A stretch of 64,000 nucleotides of DNA from Bacteroidaceae bacterium (lineage in GTDB: Bacteria > Bacteroidota > Bacteroidia > Bacteroidales > Bacteroidaceae), in the NCBI GenBank assembly GCA_030843315.1, contig JAUUPT010000013.1, positions 1 through 64,000 on the forward strand, read 5' to 3'. The notes beneath the pieces are model-generated. The model was given only the letters and a program-made list of their open reading frames with translations. It did not search any database and was not told the origin of the DNA. Of the stretch, positions 1 to 9,880 are shown piece after piece. How positions within the stretch are numbered: the stretch's first letter is position 1; each line of letters opens with the position of its first letter. Position numbers and translations under genes: made by a program.

Positions 1-2
1 TT

Positions 3-1478
3 AAAGGTAACACTATCTCGTTCACTAAAAACGTGGCAAGCTCGGAAGATGCTAATAATGAGTTGGCAGCAGGTGCAAAGAACGTCACGGTTGCTGCAAT
101 GGGTTCAGGTAGTGAACTTGAAATTCCGGGCAACAGCTCAGTAGACGACCCTGTTACAATCAATGTCAGCACAGCAACTACCGAGAACTTCACAGTAAAA
201 GGAGTCCAGGGTGGTGGCACAGCAGCAGTAAAGATTAATCTGCCGGAAGGTTCCAAGGGAACAGTGACTGTTGAGAACATAAAAAGTGTAGAGATTATCG
301 GTGGCTGGGGTCAAACTTCCAGCACGGTTAGCGATCCCTTGGTGATAGCAGCCACAGCCGATACCGGCGTAGAGGAACTGACCGTTACGGATATTGAACA
401 CGTAGAAGTTAGCGGCACTTGGAAGAAGGCAACTGCCAGCACAGGCGAAAACACCTTTGTAGTGAAAGCCGATGCTGTGATAGAAGATTTGGCCGTTACT
501 AAAGGCAACATCGAAATAGAACAGGGTGCCGATGTTAAAAAACTCACACTGGAAGCAGATGTGACTATCAATAAATCATTCGATATATTGGAAGGTAAAT
601 CAATGGAGATAGTCTTGGGTACACATACATTGACGTTGCCAGTTAGACCGGAGGGTGTAGATAACTTTATTCACATTTATAAAGATGCCAGCCTCACGAT
701 AACCGGCGATGCCGGCAGCAAAGGAAAGGTGATTGATAAAACCCAGGGAATAGCTTTGGCAAATAGCAATACCAATTTTACGATGACAAATGTGGAATAT
801 AGCGCAGACCATACGCACGCAGGTGGTATCCTTATAAATCTGTATGCCAGCAACGCAGCTGTTGAGGTAGACAACTGTACAATGCAGAGTGTAGAATACT
901 GCCTGAATACCAATGCTTCGATACCGGTTGGTAGTGGTAACAAGATTACATTAATCAATTCTGCCTTCACTGCTAAAGAAACGGCTCTTATGGTGAACAC
1001 CCCTGTTACGGTAACAGCTACGGGCTGTACCTTCACGGGCGGCTGGCAAGGTGCTTTCCTGCGCGGCGGCACGTTCACATTCGATGGTTGCAACTTCGGT
1101 TTGAATGTCAACACTGTTTATGGTACAAGCACAGTCGCTCCGGGCGCTGCTTCTTGGGGTGGTGGAAACAATGCTCCTGCCGCAGCCATGACGGCAGGCA
1201 ACAGAAGTACTGGTGCATACGACTACAAGACGAATATCACTTTGAAAGGAAATTGCAGTTTGGCTGTCCAAGTAGGTGGTGTAGATTCCAAAGACTATCC
1301 CGCTATCTACCTGGATGCCGAAAAAGATAAGCCGAACCAAGGTGTTACATTCACCGATAGTGAAGCTACTTATACTACTTCACTTACAGAAGTCGGTAAG
1401 GGTTTTGTTATCAACAATACCACAGGACAGGTTACGGTAAACGGTGAAGTCTATGGAGGTAGTAATGTCCCGGAATAA
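3..1478 (+). CDS. Secreted beta-helix (pectate-lyase-like fold) surface protein, 5' end outside window
   Basis: The reading frame is open from the left edge, so only the C-terminal ~490 residues are seen; a GTG at 33 is an internal codon rather than a start. The chain is rich in Thr, Val, Asn and Gly, with short repeating strands of the type found in right-handed parallel beta-helices (for example GSGNKITLINSAFT and VTVTATGCTFTGG). It has no catalytic signature that I recognise. The C-terminus ends in a Gly/Ser-rich stretch without a sorting domain. Such proteins in Bacteroides are usually exported adhesin-like or surface proteins of unknown ligand. The function is unassigned; the fold call is by pattern only. 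The gene ends at a REP-like intergenic repeat and faces the convergent HTCS gene. Confidence 0.6.
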   Translation, partial: KGNTISFTKNVASSEDANNELAAGAKNVTVAAMGSGSELEIPGNSSVDDPVTINVSTATTENFTVKGVQGGGTAAVKINLPEGSKGTVTVENIKSVEIIGGWGQTSSTVSDPLVIAATADTGVEELTVTDIEHVEVSGTWKKATASTGENTFVVKADAVIEDLAVTKGNIEIEQGADVKKLTLEADVTINKSFDILEGKSMEIVLGTHTLTLPVRPEGVDNFIHIYKDASLTITGDAGSKGKVIDKTQGIALANSNTNFTMTNVEYSADHTHAGGILINLYASNAAVEVDNCTMQSVEYCLNTNASIPVGSGNKITLINSAFTAKETALMVNTPVTVTATGCTFTGGWQGAFLRGGTFTFDGCNFGLNVNTVYGTSTVAPGAASWGGGNNAPAAAMTAGNRSTGAYDYKTNITLKGNCSLAVQVGGVDSKDYPAIYLDAEKDKPNQGVTFTDSEATYTTSLTEVGKGFVINNTTGQVTVNGEVYGGSNVPE

Positions 1479-1547
1479 TCACATTATCCCCCGAAGAGGA
1501 TATGTGATATTCGCGCAGCCTTAGGCTGAAAGCCTTACATTATACAG

Positions 1548-1637
1548 CGTAGGGCATCGCCCTACGTCGTGATGCGCCTCTCTTATTGAGCCCTGAAAGG
1601 GGCGGAACTTTACACACCGTTCCGCCCTTTCAGGGCT
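1548..1637. repeat. REP-like double palindrome, probable bidirectional terminator
   Basis: Two hairpins lie between convergent genes. The first pairs 1548-1555 with 1559-1566 (8 bp, 3-nt loop). The second pairs 1589-1608 with 1619-1637 (about 19 bp with one bulged G) and contains the HTCS stop codon in its right arm. Motifs of this kind (AGGGCATCGCCCTACG and GCCCTGAAAGGGC) recur between genes in Bacteroidetes as far as I recall. Confidence 0.55.
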
Positions 1638-4600
1638 TCATTTCCTTTTTCACACTGTCCTTCTGCTGCTCCCTGTATTGGCGTGGCGGCATGCCGAAGC
1701 GCTGGGAGAATAGCTTATAGAACGTAGCGCGATTGTTGAAGCCCGTCCTGTCCATTATCTCTTCGACGGTGAGGTTCTTGGTGAGTAGCAGGCGTTCTGC
1801 TGCCGTCAGGCGATATTCTTTGATGATATCGGCAGGGGACTTTTCGGTGATTGATTTCAGTTTCCGGTAGAATTGTCGGGTACTGTAGCCTAAATCACTG
1901 CTTAGTAACTCCACGGATAAATCCGGATTGGCAATGTTCCGGTCTATGATTTCTATTACTTTGTCCAGGAATTCCTGATCTTCTTTGTGTATGCAGTTTC
2001 CGTTCTCTACTTTAAAAGAACTGAATACCGAGCTATAATACTCCTTCAAGTCCGCTTCCCGCTTTATCAGGCGGTAAACCACCTTCTCCAAATACTTCAC
2101 GTTGAAAGGCTTCGTCACGTAAACCTCTGCGCCTGCTTCGATGCCTTTTACTTGTTCATCCTCATGGTGGAGCGCCGATAGCAGGATGAGGGGAATATGA
2201 CTCCACAGTTTGCTTTGCTTTATCTTCTGGGCAAAGGATAAACCGTCGGTTTCGGGCATCATCACATCCGAGATGATTAAATCCGGTTGCTTCTGCTCCA
2301 GGCTCTCCAGAGCTTCGCGGGCATTGCTGAAGGACCATACGTTATACTTATCCATGAATATTTCCGATACGAACCATAACATAGAAGGATCGTCGTCGAT
2401 AATCATCACCGTCTGCCTGGAAGGGTCGAATTCGGTAACGGTCTTTTCCAATTCTATGGGTTCCGCATAGGCGTTCAAGGGGGAAGTCTTATCACTCCCC
2501 CGGGCTTCTTGTCCTGTTTCTGCCTCTTGTTCTGTAGGCGATAATTCGGGCAAAGTGACTGTAAATGCCGTTATCCGGTTCGGGATACTGTCCACTTCAA
2601 TCTCTCCATTCAGCAGGGTCGTCATGCTTTTACAGATGGCGAGTCCAAGTCCGTTCCGCGAGTCCTTCCCGTTCATTTCAAAGGAATCCAGCACCTTGTA
2701 GCGATCGAATATCTTTGCCAGGTTTTCTTTGGCGATGCCCTTTCCGGAATTGGTTATGCGGAGCGTCAGGAGTCGATTCTCAACCTTCAGCCCTACGGTG
2801 ATATCCCCGTCCTGGGGTGTATATTTGAAGGCATTGGATATTAGATTATTGGCTATCTTGCTGAAGCAACTGATGTCTGTGTTCCATTGGATACCGGGTT
2901 CGATATTCAGACGGTAGTTCAGGTTCCTGCTCTCTGCCAGTACGCCGAATGACTCCGCTATGCTTTGCAGCTTGTCCGATACAGGCAACTTCTGAACGGA
3001 GAGCGCTTTGTTGCCCGTTTCCAGTCTGCGGAATTCGAGTAGTTCCAGAATCAGGCTATTCAGCTTCTCGGTATTCTGTTTTATCATCTTTCCGTATTTG
3101 CGGATGTACGGGTCGGCTTGCGGATAGGCAAGAATCTTCTCGCACGGGCCGTAAATAAGCGTCAGTGGGGTACAGAACTCATGTGTAATGTTAGTGAAGA
3201 ACCGCAGTTTGGATTCGTATACTTCTTCTTTCTTCTCCCGGTTCATCTTTTCAATCATGCGGTGTTGCCTGCGGCGATACTGGCGGATAACTCTGTAAAT
3301 GCCCGCTGCACACAGCAGAATGACCAGGATGGCATAAAGCGCGTATGCCCAATGGCTGAGATACCAGGGCGGAGTAATGCGTATCGTGATGGCTTGCGGC
3401 CGGCTCTCCCGTCCGTTGATATTATTCCTGTACCTCACTAAAAGAGTATATTCGCCCGGTGCCAGGTTGGAGAAGATGGCGCTGCCCGATGTGCCGTTTT
3501 CTATCCATTGGTCGCTCACTTCTTCCAGACGATAGGAATAGGAGTAGTTATTTCCGTTGATGTAGTCAATCGCCATGAAGTTAACCTGGAAGAAATTCTG
3601 GCTATAATTCAGTTGCAACATCTTCTGATCCTTCTCTTCGTGCAAGAACCTGTTGATATTATATTCCTTTCCAAAGATAGACAGGCTTTTCAGGCTGATT
3701 TGGGGCATGTACTCTTCTGTGGTATACGTATTAGCCCTAACAGTAATAAATCCGTTTGTACCGCCAAAAAATAAGGTTTCCGTGCGGTTATCCTTATAGA
3801 AGGCGCCGTCACTGAACTCGGTCACGTCCAAGCCGTTCCCGCTATTATACGTTTGGCCGGTTCCGTTTTCCGGATTGAATCTTATCAGTCCCTGGTTGGT
3901 GCTCAACCAAAGGTTGCCGTGATGGTCTTCCAGAATGCCGTGTACTGTATTGTTGGATAGCGAACAAGCCTTGTTGTAATGGGAATTCTCCCGGTCGAAG
4001 TACAGCAGTCCCGAACTGGTTCCCAGCCAATAGCCGCGTGCATTCTTATAGATGGCAAATATATCATTGGCAGTCTGGCTGTTCACTATAACATCGAATT
4101 GATAAGGAGCCAGTTCCCCGGTTTCTACATTCATGCGGTAGGCTCCATAGCCGCGGTTGCCAAACCAAAGAATGGAATCGCTCTCCTGAAACGATGTAAA
4201 GAAGTAGTTGGAAGCCATGCGCCCTTTGTCCAATACGGTACGCGTGGCAGACTTCACAATGGGTATAGAGCCGGAACCACCCAATACCACCTTTACAATG
4301 CCTTCGCCCACGGTAGATATCCATAGGGTGGTGTCATTCAGTTCGTTGATGGAGTGCACGTATTTCACCTTCTTGCCATCCGCCACGATAGGTAATTCCT
4401 TCATTTGCCCGCTCTGATACGAGTAGTAATTGATTCCGTTCTCCGTACCTACCCATAGCCGGTCTTTCCGTCCGGGAGCAAAACAGTAGACGGAATTGTC
4501 CGTCAAGGCACTGTTGCCGGTGGAGATACGGTCGAAAGAGGCGGGTACGCTATGATCCGGCGTATAATTCTTGATGCGCAGTATGCCACCCCCTTTGGTT

Positions 4601-5685
4601 CCTATCCATAGAGTCTGCTGCGGGTCGTAGTAGAGGGCTCGCACGGGGTTGCTGATTTGATAGACAGGCGTGTCCAGCAGGGTATTGGTGATGGAAAAAG
4701 CCTCTTTGAAGTACATATATACGCCTTGTCCGTCCGTTCCCACCCATACGATGTCCTGAAAGCGGTCTTTCATCAGGCAGAAGATGCCCGAATGTATTTC
4801 GGTGGATTGTATCTGGTATTTTATCTTCCGGTCGGACATATATTTCAATACTATCAGTCCGCTGTTCTTGAAACCGATGTAATAGTCGTTCTGCTGCTTG
4901 ATGATGGAAGATACCTCGCCACGGGCGTCTATTTCGGCTTTAAGGTCGGCTATGTAGTAGGGTTGGCGGTTGTTGAAGTCGTATTCGTACAATGAGCAGG
5001 TTTCGTCAATGAAGTAGGCCAGTTGCTCATCTACGAAAGCCCATAGCAGCCTTTCGGGATGCTTGAAGTATGTATTGGGCGTCAATGCTATGTCTTGTCC
5101 CGTTTTCTCTATCTGATAGCTGCGGGTGTCGTTGTCGGAAGTAAATATCCACAGGATGTTATGGGCATCGACGGTGATGGAAAGTACATGCTCGAAGGCT
5201 GTTTGCGGGATGTCCAGCCGCTGGAAGTCTTGCTTCTCTTGTTGATAGCAGTACAAATATCCGTCGTCTTTCAGGATGAACAGTTCGTTGTCCTTGCCCC
5301 TGGCCATGTAGTTATCGTCTTTAAACTCTGTGAAACTGCGGCTTGTCTGCTGCTTCGTGTCCAGCCGGTCCAGTCCGTAGTTGGTTTGAATCCACAGTAT
5401 GTCCTTTTCGGTTTCCGTGATATGGTTTATCAGGTTTCCCGACAGCAAGGTTTCCGAAGGATTTACAGGGCTGTATACGTGTATGCCGTTGCCGTCGAAA
5501 ACATTCAGCCCGTCGCACGAACCTATCCAGATGACACCCTGCCGGTCTTGGTAAAGGGAGAGGATGGCGCTGTTGGATAATCCGTTCTTGTTGGAGAATT
5601 GCCGTATGCTGTATGCATCAACCGTATGCGGAAAGCAGCAGATGGCGCAGACAAGCAGTAAAAATGCTGTGAGTTTGTTCTTCAT
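1630..5685 (-). CDS. Hybrid two-component system sensor/regulator (HTCS)
   Basis: One polypeptide of 1351 residues combines a periplasmic sensor, histidine kinase and DNA-binding regulator. From the chosen Met: signal peptide (1-25), two-bladed Reg_prop propeller repeats (~30-660, motifs such as LWIGTKGGG), Y_Y_Y domain (~690-775), membrane segment (~778-800), HisKA with phospho-acceptor H835 (THEFCTPL), HATPase (~925-1050, NGLGLA box), receiver with D1140 (SDVMMPETDG) and K1192, and a C-terminal AraC-type HTH (~1250-1345). Domain order and length are normal for HTCS proteins that control polysaccharide loci. I prefer the ATG at 5685 to an upstream ATG at 5715: the latter overlaps a -7 promoter box and would put ten polar residues before the signal peptide. 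The adjacent GH76-GH125-GtaA operon is the likeliest target, by proximity only. Confidence 0.93.
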   Translation of the reverse strand: MKNKLTAFLLLVCAICCFPHTVDAYSIRQFSNKNGLSNSAILSLYQDRQGVIWIGSCDGLNVFDGNGIHVYSPVNPSETLLSGNLINHITETEKDILWIQTNYGLDRLDTKQQTSRSFTEFKDDNYMARGKDNELFILKDDGYLYCYQQEKQDFQRLDIPQTAFEHVLSITVDAHNILWIFTSDNDTRSYQIEKTGQDIALTPNTYFKHPERLLWAFVDEQLAYFIDETCSLYEYDFNNRQPYYIADLKAEIDARGEVSSIIKQQNDYYIGFKNSGLIVLKYMSDRKIKYQIQSTEIHSGIFCLMKDRFQDIVWVGTDGQGVYMYFKEAFSITNTLLDTPVYQISNPVRALYYDPQQTLWIGTKGGGILRIKNYTPDHSVPASFDRISTGNSALTDNSVYCFAPGRKDRLWVGTENGINYYSYQSGQMKELPIVADGKKVKYVHSINELNDTTLWISTVGEGIVKVVLGGSGSIPIVKSATRTVLDKGRMASNYFFTSFQESDSILWFGNRGYGAYRMNVETGELAPYQFDVIVNSQTANDIFAIYKNARGYWLGTSSGLLYFDRENSHYNKACSLSNNTVHGILEDHHGNLWLSTNQGLIRFNPENGTGQTYNSGNGLDVTEFSDGAFYKDNRTETLFFGGTNGFITVRANTYTTEEYMPQISLKSLSIFGKEYNINRFLHEEKDQKMLQLNYSQNFFQVNFMAIDYINGNNYSYSYRLEEVSDQWIENGTSGSAIFSNLAPGEYTLLVRYRNNINGRESRPQAITIRITPPWYLSHWAYALYAILVILLCAAGIYRVIRQYRRRQHRMIEKMNREKKEEVYESKLRFFTNITHEFCTPLTLIYGPCEKILAYPQADPYIRKYGKMIKQNTEKLNSLILELLEFRRLETGNKALSVQKLPVSDKLQSIAESFGVLAESRNLNYRLNIEPGIQWNTDISCFSKIANNLISNAFKYTPQDGDITVGLKVENRLLTLRITNSGKGIAKENLAKIFDRYKVLDSFEMNGKDSRNGLGLAICKSMTTLLNGEIEVDSIPNRITAFTVTLPELSPTEQEAETGQEARGSDKTSPLNAYAEPIELEKTVTEFDPSRQTVMIIDDDPSMLWFVSEIFMDKYNVWSFSNAREALESLEQKQPDLIISDVMMPETDGLSFAQKIKQSKLWSHIPLILLSALHHEDEQVKGIEAGAEVYVTKPFNVKYLEKVVYRLIKREADLKEYYSSVFSSFKVENGNCIHKEDQEFLDKVIEIIDRNIANPDLSVELLSSDLGYSTRQFYRKLKSITEKSPADIIKEYRLTAAERLLLTKNLTVEEIMDRTGFNNRATFYKLFSQRFGMPPRQYREQQKDSVKKEMKP

Positions 5686-5712
5686 ATCTGTATACCGGAC
5701 TGATTTGCATTG

Positions 5713-5720
5713 CAAAGATA
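5713..5720 (-). promoter_or_regulatory. -7 box of the HTCS promoter
   Basis: The minus strand reads TATCTTTG, an exact match to the Bacteroides -7 consensus TAnnTTTG. Transcription would start about 20 bp before the ATG at 5685. I see no clear -33 TTTG. Confidence 0.5.
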
Positions 5721-5754
5721 AAGGAATAATAGCAGGGCATGGCAGGAAAGCATG

Positions 5755-5805
5755 AAAAAAAGAGGCTACACCAAAATATAGATTAGTATATTTTGATGTA
5801 GCCTC
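5755..5805 (-). terminator. Terminator of the GH76-GH125-GtaA operon
   Basis: Arms 5762-5780 and 5787-5805 form a 19-bp stem with one mismatch and a 6-nt loop. On the minus strand the stem is followed directly by a run of seven T. It lies 27 bp past the stop of the glutaminase-A-like gene. Confidence 0.8.
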
Positions 5806-5831
5806 GGTAGCAATTCTACTACTGGTTCAGA

Positions 5832-8351
5832 TTATTTATTCATTTTGTCCATCAGCACTTTCATCCAGTATCCTCCAACGACCGAACGGGCTTTGAATCC
5901 TACCATCTTGCCGCTGTCGGTGTAGAAGTAGTCACTGTTGGGAACTCTCGATACGGTTTCGTCGATGTATCTGTATAACGGGCTCACGAACTTCTCGAAG
6001 TCAGCTTGGGTGGCGGACATGGTGGCCGACCATATAATCCAGTCCGACTTGCTATACGTGTTTCGTGAGTCGAGCGGCAATCCGTAGATGTTCTGCTTCG
6101 TCAGATAATAAGCTACTTCCTTCTTGGCAACTTCGTCCGTGAACAGATTGGTTTTCCACAGCTTGTCCCAAATCATGTTGTACTTCTGGCTCCAGGTATT
6201 CTGACGGTCGAATGCCAGACGGTAGTGGTCGCCTTCGCGGGCCATGCTTTCCCATTTGGTAGCCATGTCTTTGGCAATGGCTGCATACTTGTCCGCCACT
6301 TCGTTCATGCCCAGCATACGTGCCATTTCGCTATAGCCCGCTACGCCCATAATGGCTTTCAACGACAGATTGGCATTGTGTGCCCAGTGACCGGCAAAGT
6401 CGTCGGTGCAAAGCTGGTTCTCCGGATCGAGTCCGTTCTCTGCCAAGTAGTTTGTCCAGGTGGTCAGCAAGTCCCAGTACTTCTTGGCATAGTCGGCATT
6501 GCCTTCTATCTTGGAGATGGCGGCGGCGAGTATCACCACGTTTCCGCTCTCTTCTACCGGCATATCCGCACCGTAGATTTGTCCGTTTGCCATCGGATAT
6601 ACGCCCAAGTCGTGTGCGGGGAAAGGCTTTGTCCAGCGTTTGCTTGCACTGTAATCAAAGATACTTGTTATCATGCCCTTCACCAGGTCCACGTTGTAGG
6701 TCAGGAAGAGGGGAGTGGACGGATAGGTCACGTCTACCGTGTTGATGAATCCGCCGCTGTTGTTCTCTTTGGAGAAGAACAGCAAGTTGCCTTTCTTGTC
6801 GACAAACAGCTTGTGTGCCGAGATAGCTTGGCGATAAGCGGCCGAACAGATCTCGGCATATTGCTTGCCGCCGGCTTTCAGTGCGTCGTCATAAATCATC
6901 TCGTCTTGCATACGGCAACGCTGCATGATGTCGGCATAGTTGTCTCTCAGCTTCTCGCATACATCCTCAAAGGTTACCTTTCCTTCGTGTTTCCAGTAGC
7001 CCATATACCGTTCGTACATGTATTCCACCGAGTACACATCGTCGTATCCCAGCATCACGAAACCGGTGTTGCCGGCCTTGCCTACCTGGCCCAGGTTGTG
7101 TACAAACGCCATAGCCGGCTGTTCGTTGGCGCGTCGTGCCCACCAGTTGAGTTTAGAGAATCCGGTCTTGCCGTTGTCTATGAACGAGCGCTTCATGTCG
7201 TAATAATCGCCCAGTCCTACTTCTGTTCCTGCCACAGAGGGAGCGGCAAGATATACGTATCCCCAGTCGATGCACAGACCGTCGCCTTTCTTGGCGCAGA
7301 TGGGCTGTTCTACACTGCCGCCCTTGACGTAGCGGATGCCTTTCTTTGAGAACAAGCTCGAAGTAGTGGGCTGTGTGTTGTCATTGACAGCTATTTCGGG
7401 GGTTGTTTCCAGATACAACTGTACGTCGTGTTCCTTCTTATCCAATGAGCGGACACGGTAAGAGACATAGTTGACCGGAGTAGACAGCAGGTCGAGGTCG
7501 TCAATCAGCTGCGGGGCGGTGAATACAACGTCCAGTTCTACCGGGCCGCACGTGAAAGTATAGTACGTAGAGGTTGCCAGTACGCTTACCGAAGTCTGCA
7601 CGGCTTCTTGGGTGAACTTCGCAGCATGGTCGTTCTCATAATAGAGTCCGAAGTCCAGATAGGCACCACCCGTGGTGTTGTGGCAGTGGGCGGCAATCAT
7701 ATTCTTGCCTTTGTGCAGCTTCTGCTTCATCTCGTCCGTGAGCTTCAGGCGTACGTTATCCCGCCATATCTCGCCCGTAGATACGATCTTCTCTCCATTG
7801 AGATAGAGTTCGAATACGTCGTCGTGGGAGAAGATAAGGTAGAAATCCCGGTCGAGGTTCAACTCGTCTATATCGAAGCTGCGACGCACGTAGACGTCAC
7901 TGTTCTGCTCGCTCCAGCGGGTATGGACACGGGGCATATCTTCGCTTCCGAAGGCTGCTCTTCCTTTCTTCCATCCCTCTTCCTTGAAGTCGGGCATCAT
8001 CCAGTTGGCTGCCGGCTTTTCTCTTACGAAGGATGCTTCCCATATTTCTTCGTTGGTCATGGGTACAATGGTGTGCAGGTCGAGCTTTTCCTTACCCATG
8101 AAGCGATAGCTTGTACCGTCTACACGCAGGGCGCCTATCAATGACTTCGTAGCATTGGTCCAGTGCGTTGTTTCACCTTCGGTCAGCTTGTCGTAGGGCG
8201 ACCAGATGGAGAAATAAGGGTCTGATACAATCAGGGGAACGGCGGGGGTGCGCAGTTCCGTACTGCGGTTTGCTTTGTAAGCGTCTGCTGCCTGGGTTGC
8301 AGTATGCAGCCCGGCAAGCAGTAAAAAGGTAGTGAGTAGTTTTAGTTTCAT
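5832..8351 (-). CDS. Glutaminase-A-like secreted protein (DUF4964/DUF5127/DUF4965/DUF1793 architecture)
   Basis: This 839-residue protein has a clear signal peptide (cleavage near TATQAADA, residue ~21). The N-terminal segment (~25-90, LRTPAVPLIVSDPYFSIW) fits DUF4964. A beta-sandwich follows, with an inserted jelly-roll-like part (~150-235, FELYLNGEKI). The C-terminal half (~330-835) is a helical barrel of the DUF4965/DUF1793 type with the signature SKRWTKPFPAHDLGVYP. Fungal relatives are called glutaminase A, but the enzymology of bacterial members is poorly established and a glycosidase role is possible. It is the last gene of a three-gene unit, 41 bp after the GH125 gene. Location in glycan-degrading operons argues for processing of a glycoprotein or glycan product in the periplasm. 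No glutamine-specific site can be seen in the sequence. Confidence 0.82.
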   Translation of the reverse strand: MKLKLLTTFLLLAGLHTATQAADAYKANRSTELRTPAVPLIVSDPYFSIWSPYDKLTEGETTHWTNATKSLIGALRVDGTSYRFMGKEKLDLHTIVPMTNEEIWEASFVREKPAANWMMPDFKEEGWKKGRAAFGSEDMPRVHTRWSEQNSDVYVRRSFDIDELNLDRDFYLIFSHDDVFELYLNGEKIVSTGEIWRDNVRLKLTDEMKQKLHKGKNMIAAHCHNTTGGAYLDFGLYYENDHAAKFTQEAVQTSVSVLATSTYYTFTCGPVELDVVFTAPQLIDDLDLLSTPVNYVSYRVRSLDKKEHDVQLYLETTPEIAVNDNTQPTTSSLFSKKGIRYVKGGSVEQPICAKKGDGLCIDWGYVYLAAPSVAGTEVGLGDYYDMKRSFIDNGKTGFSKLNWWARRANEQPAMAFVHNLGQVGKAGNTGFVMLGYDDVYSVEYMYERYMGYWKHEGKVTFEDVCEKLRDNYADIMQRCRMQDEMIYDDALKAGGKQYAEICSAAYRQAISAHKLFVDKKGNLLFFSKENNSGGFINTVDVTYPSTPLFLTYNVDLVKGMITSIFDYSASKRWTKPFPAHDLGVYPMANGQIYGADMPVEESGNVVILAAAISKIEGNADYAKKYWDLLTTWTNYLAENGLDPENQLCTDDFAGHWAHNANLSLKAIMGVAGYSEMARMLGMNEVADKYAAIAKDMATKWESMAREGDHYRLAFDRQNTWSQKYNMIWDKLWKTNLFTDEVAKKEVAYYLTKQNIYGLPLDSRNTYSKSDWIIWSATMSATQADFEKFVSPLYRYIDETVSRVPNSDYFYTDSGKMVGFKARSVVGGYWMKVLMDKMNK

Positions 8352-8392
8352 ATTCTGATAAAATGATTATTAATAGCTTTGATTTTACTTGT

Positions 8393-9856
8393 TTAGAGGC
8401 TGTTCAGCAGATCCGTCTTTCCTTCATTGACCAGTTTCAGTATCAACTCTCCGAACAGAGTGTTCTGCCATGCAAACCAGGCACGGGTGAAGTTTGCCGG
8501 ATTATCCTTGTGGAAGGATTCGTGCATGAAGCCCGTTCCGGCGTCGGTATCCATCAGCATCTTGATGCATGACTTGATTTCCCGGTCGTCCTGGCTGGTG
8601 AAAGCCTTCATCATAATGCTCATGGGCCATACCATGTCATATCCGATGTGCGGGCCGCCGATACCTTCGCCTGCTTTTCCTTTGAAGAAGTACGGGTTGC
8701 TTTCGCTCCATACAAAGCGGCGGGTATTCTGATAGATAGGATCGTTTACGTCTACATCGCCCAGATAAGGCATGGCGAGCAGGCTGGGTACGTTGGCATC
8801 GTCCATCAGCATGTGGTTGCCGAAGCCGTCTACCTCGAAGGCATAGATCGTTCCGAATTCAGGATGGTTGTAGGTGGCATACTTCTGCAGGGCGGTTTCC
8901 ACTTCCTTTGCCAGGTCTTTGCATTCCTGCGCCATAGTGGTGTCGTGGTTCACTTCCGAAAGTATCTCGGCAGCTTTTCTCAAAGAAGAAACGGCGAAGA
9001 AGTTGGAAGGGATGAGGAATTGGAGCGTGGTGGCATCGTCCGAAGGACGGAAGCTGGAAACGATCAGTCCGACGGGATTGACGGGAGCACCCAGTCCGCC
9101 GTTGTTCAGTGTGTCGAGGGCGCGCTCTGTCTTGCGCTGGAAGTGATAAGGGCCTACTCCCTCTTTGCGTTGCTGCTCTTTGAATGTTTTCAGCACGTTG
9201 GCCATTGCTTTCAGCCATTCGCCGTCGAAGATGCTGGCGTCACCGGTTGCCTTCCAGTACTGGTAAGCGAGGCGCAAGGGGTAGCACAGGGAATCTATTT
9301 CCCACTTGCGTTCGTGCAGTTCGGGCTTCATATCCGTCATGTCCGACATCCAGTCGCCGCCCGTAGGGCCGTCGTTGTAAGCGTTGGCATAGGGGTCGAT
9401 GTTGATGCACAGGAACTGGCGGCGGATGACTCCTTCGAGCATTTTCTTCAGCTCTGGGTCGTTATTGGCCAGTTGTACATAGGGGAATACCTGTGCGCCT
9501 GAGTCGCGCAGCCACATGGCATGGATATCGCCGGTATAGACAAATGTGTCCGGTTTGCCATCCAGCATACGGTAGTGCACGGTAGTGTCCAACGTGTTGG
9601 GGAAGCAGTTCTCGAACATCCACGCCAACTTGGGGTTGGTAAGCAACTTCTTGACGCGGGCTATCTCGGCTTCTACGGCTTTGGACATAAACAGCCTGTT
9701 CTTCACCGCAGGGCGGTTCGTCTTGTAGGCGGCGGTGGCCTGTGCGTGGTTCACTACTACGGTGTTGTCTTGTTTCATAGCCGGCTCGGCAGCCCGGGCT
9801 GTGTTACAGAGGCCTAACAGGGCAACTGCGCATAAACCTAAAATTCTCTTCTTCAT
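8393..9856 (-). CDS. Glycoside hydrolase family 125, exo-alpha-1,6-mannosidase
   Basis: The 487-residue protein has an SPI signal peptide (cleaved near ARAA, residue ~22). It carries the family's conserved blocks: TGDIHAMWLRDS (~108-119), GPTGGDWMSDMTD (~163-175) and KRGEGIGGPH-like glycine-rich loops near 395-405 (seen as AGEGIGGPHIGYDM). GH125 enzymes remove non-reducing-end alpha-1,6-linked mannose by inversion, and Bacteroides members act on yeast mannan or N-glycan backbones. The gene sits 24 bp downstream of GH76 and 41 bp upstream of the glutaminase-A-like gene, so the three are probably cotranscribed. The pairing suggests that an endo-mannanase generates oligosaccharides which this enzyme trims from the end. 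Length is normal for the family. Confidence 0.92.
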   Translation of the reverse strand: MKKRILGLCAVALLGLCNTARAAEPAMKQDNTVVVNHAQATAAYKTNRPAVKNRLFMSKAVEAEIARVKKLLTNPKLAWMFENCFPNTLDTTVHYRMLDGKPDTFVYTGDIHAMWLRDSGAQVFPYVQLANNDPELKKMLEGVIRRQFLCINIDPYANAYNDGPTGGDWMSDMTDMKPELHERKWEIDSLCYPLRLAYQYWKATGDASIFDGEWLKAMANVLKTFKEQQRKEGVGPYHFQRKTERALDTLNNGGLGAPVNPVGLIVSSFRPSDDATTLQFLIPSNFFAVSSLRKAAEILSEVNHDTTMAQECKDLAKEVETALQKYATYNHPEFGTIYAFEVDGFGNHMLMDDANVPSLLAMPYLGDVDVNDPIYQNTRRFVWSESNPYFFKGKAGEGIGGPHIGYDMVWPMSIMMKAFTSQDDREIKSCIKMLMDTDAGTGFMHESFHKDNPANFTRAWFAWQNTLFGELILKLVNEGKTDLLNSL

Positions 9857-9880
9857 GTTTTTAAGGGATTAGTTTTAATT

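Noticed and set aside
6225..7349. 374-codon open frame on the plus strand
   Set aside because: Lies wholly antisense to the glutaminase-A-like gene, has a Cys/Val/His-rich shadow composition, and shows no start context or family motif.
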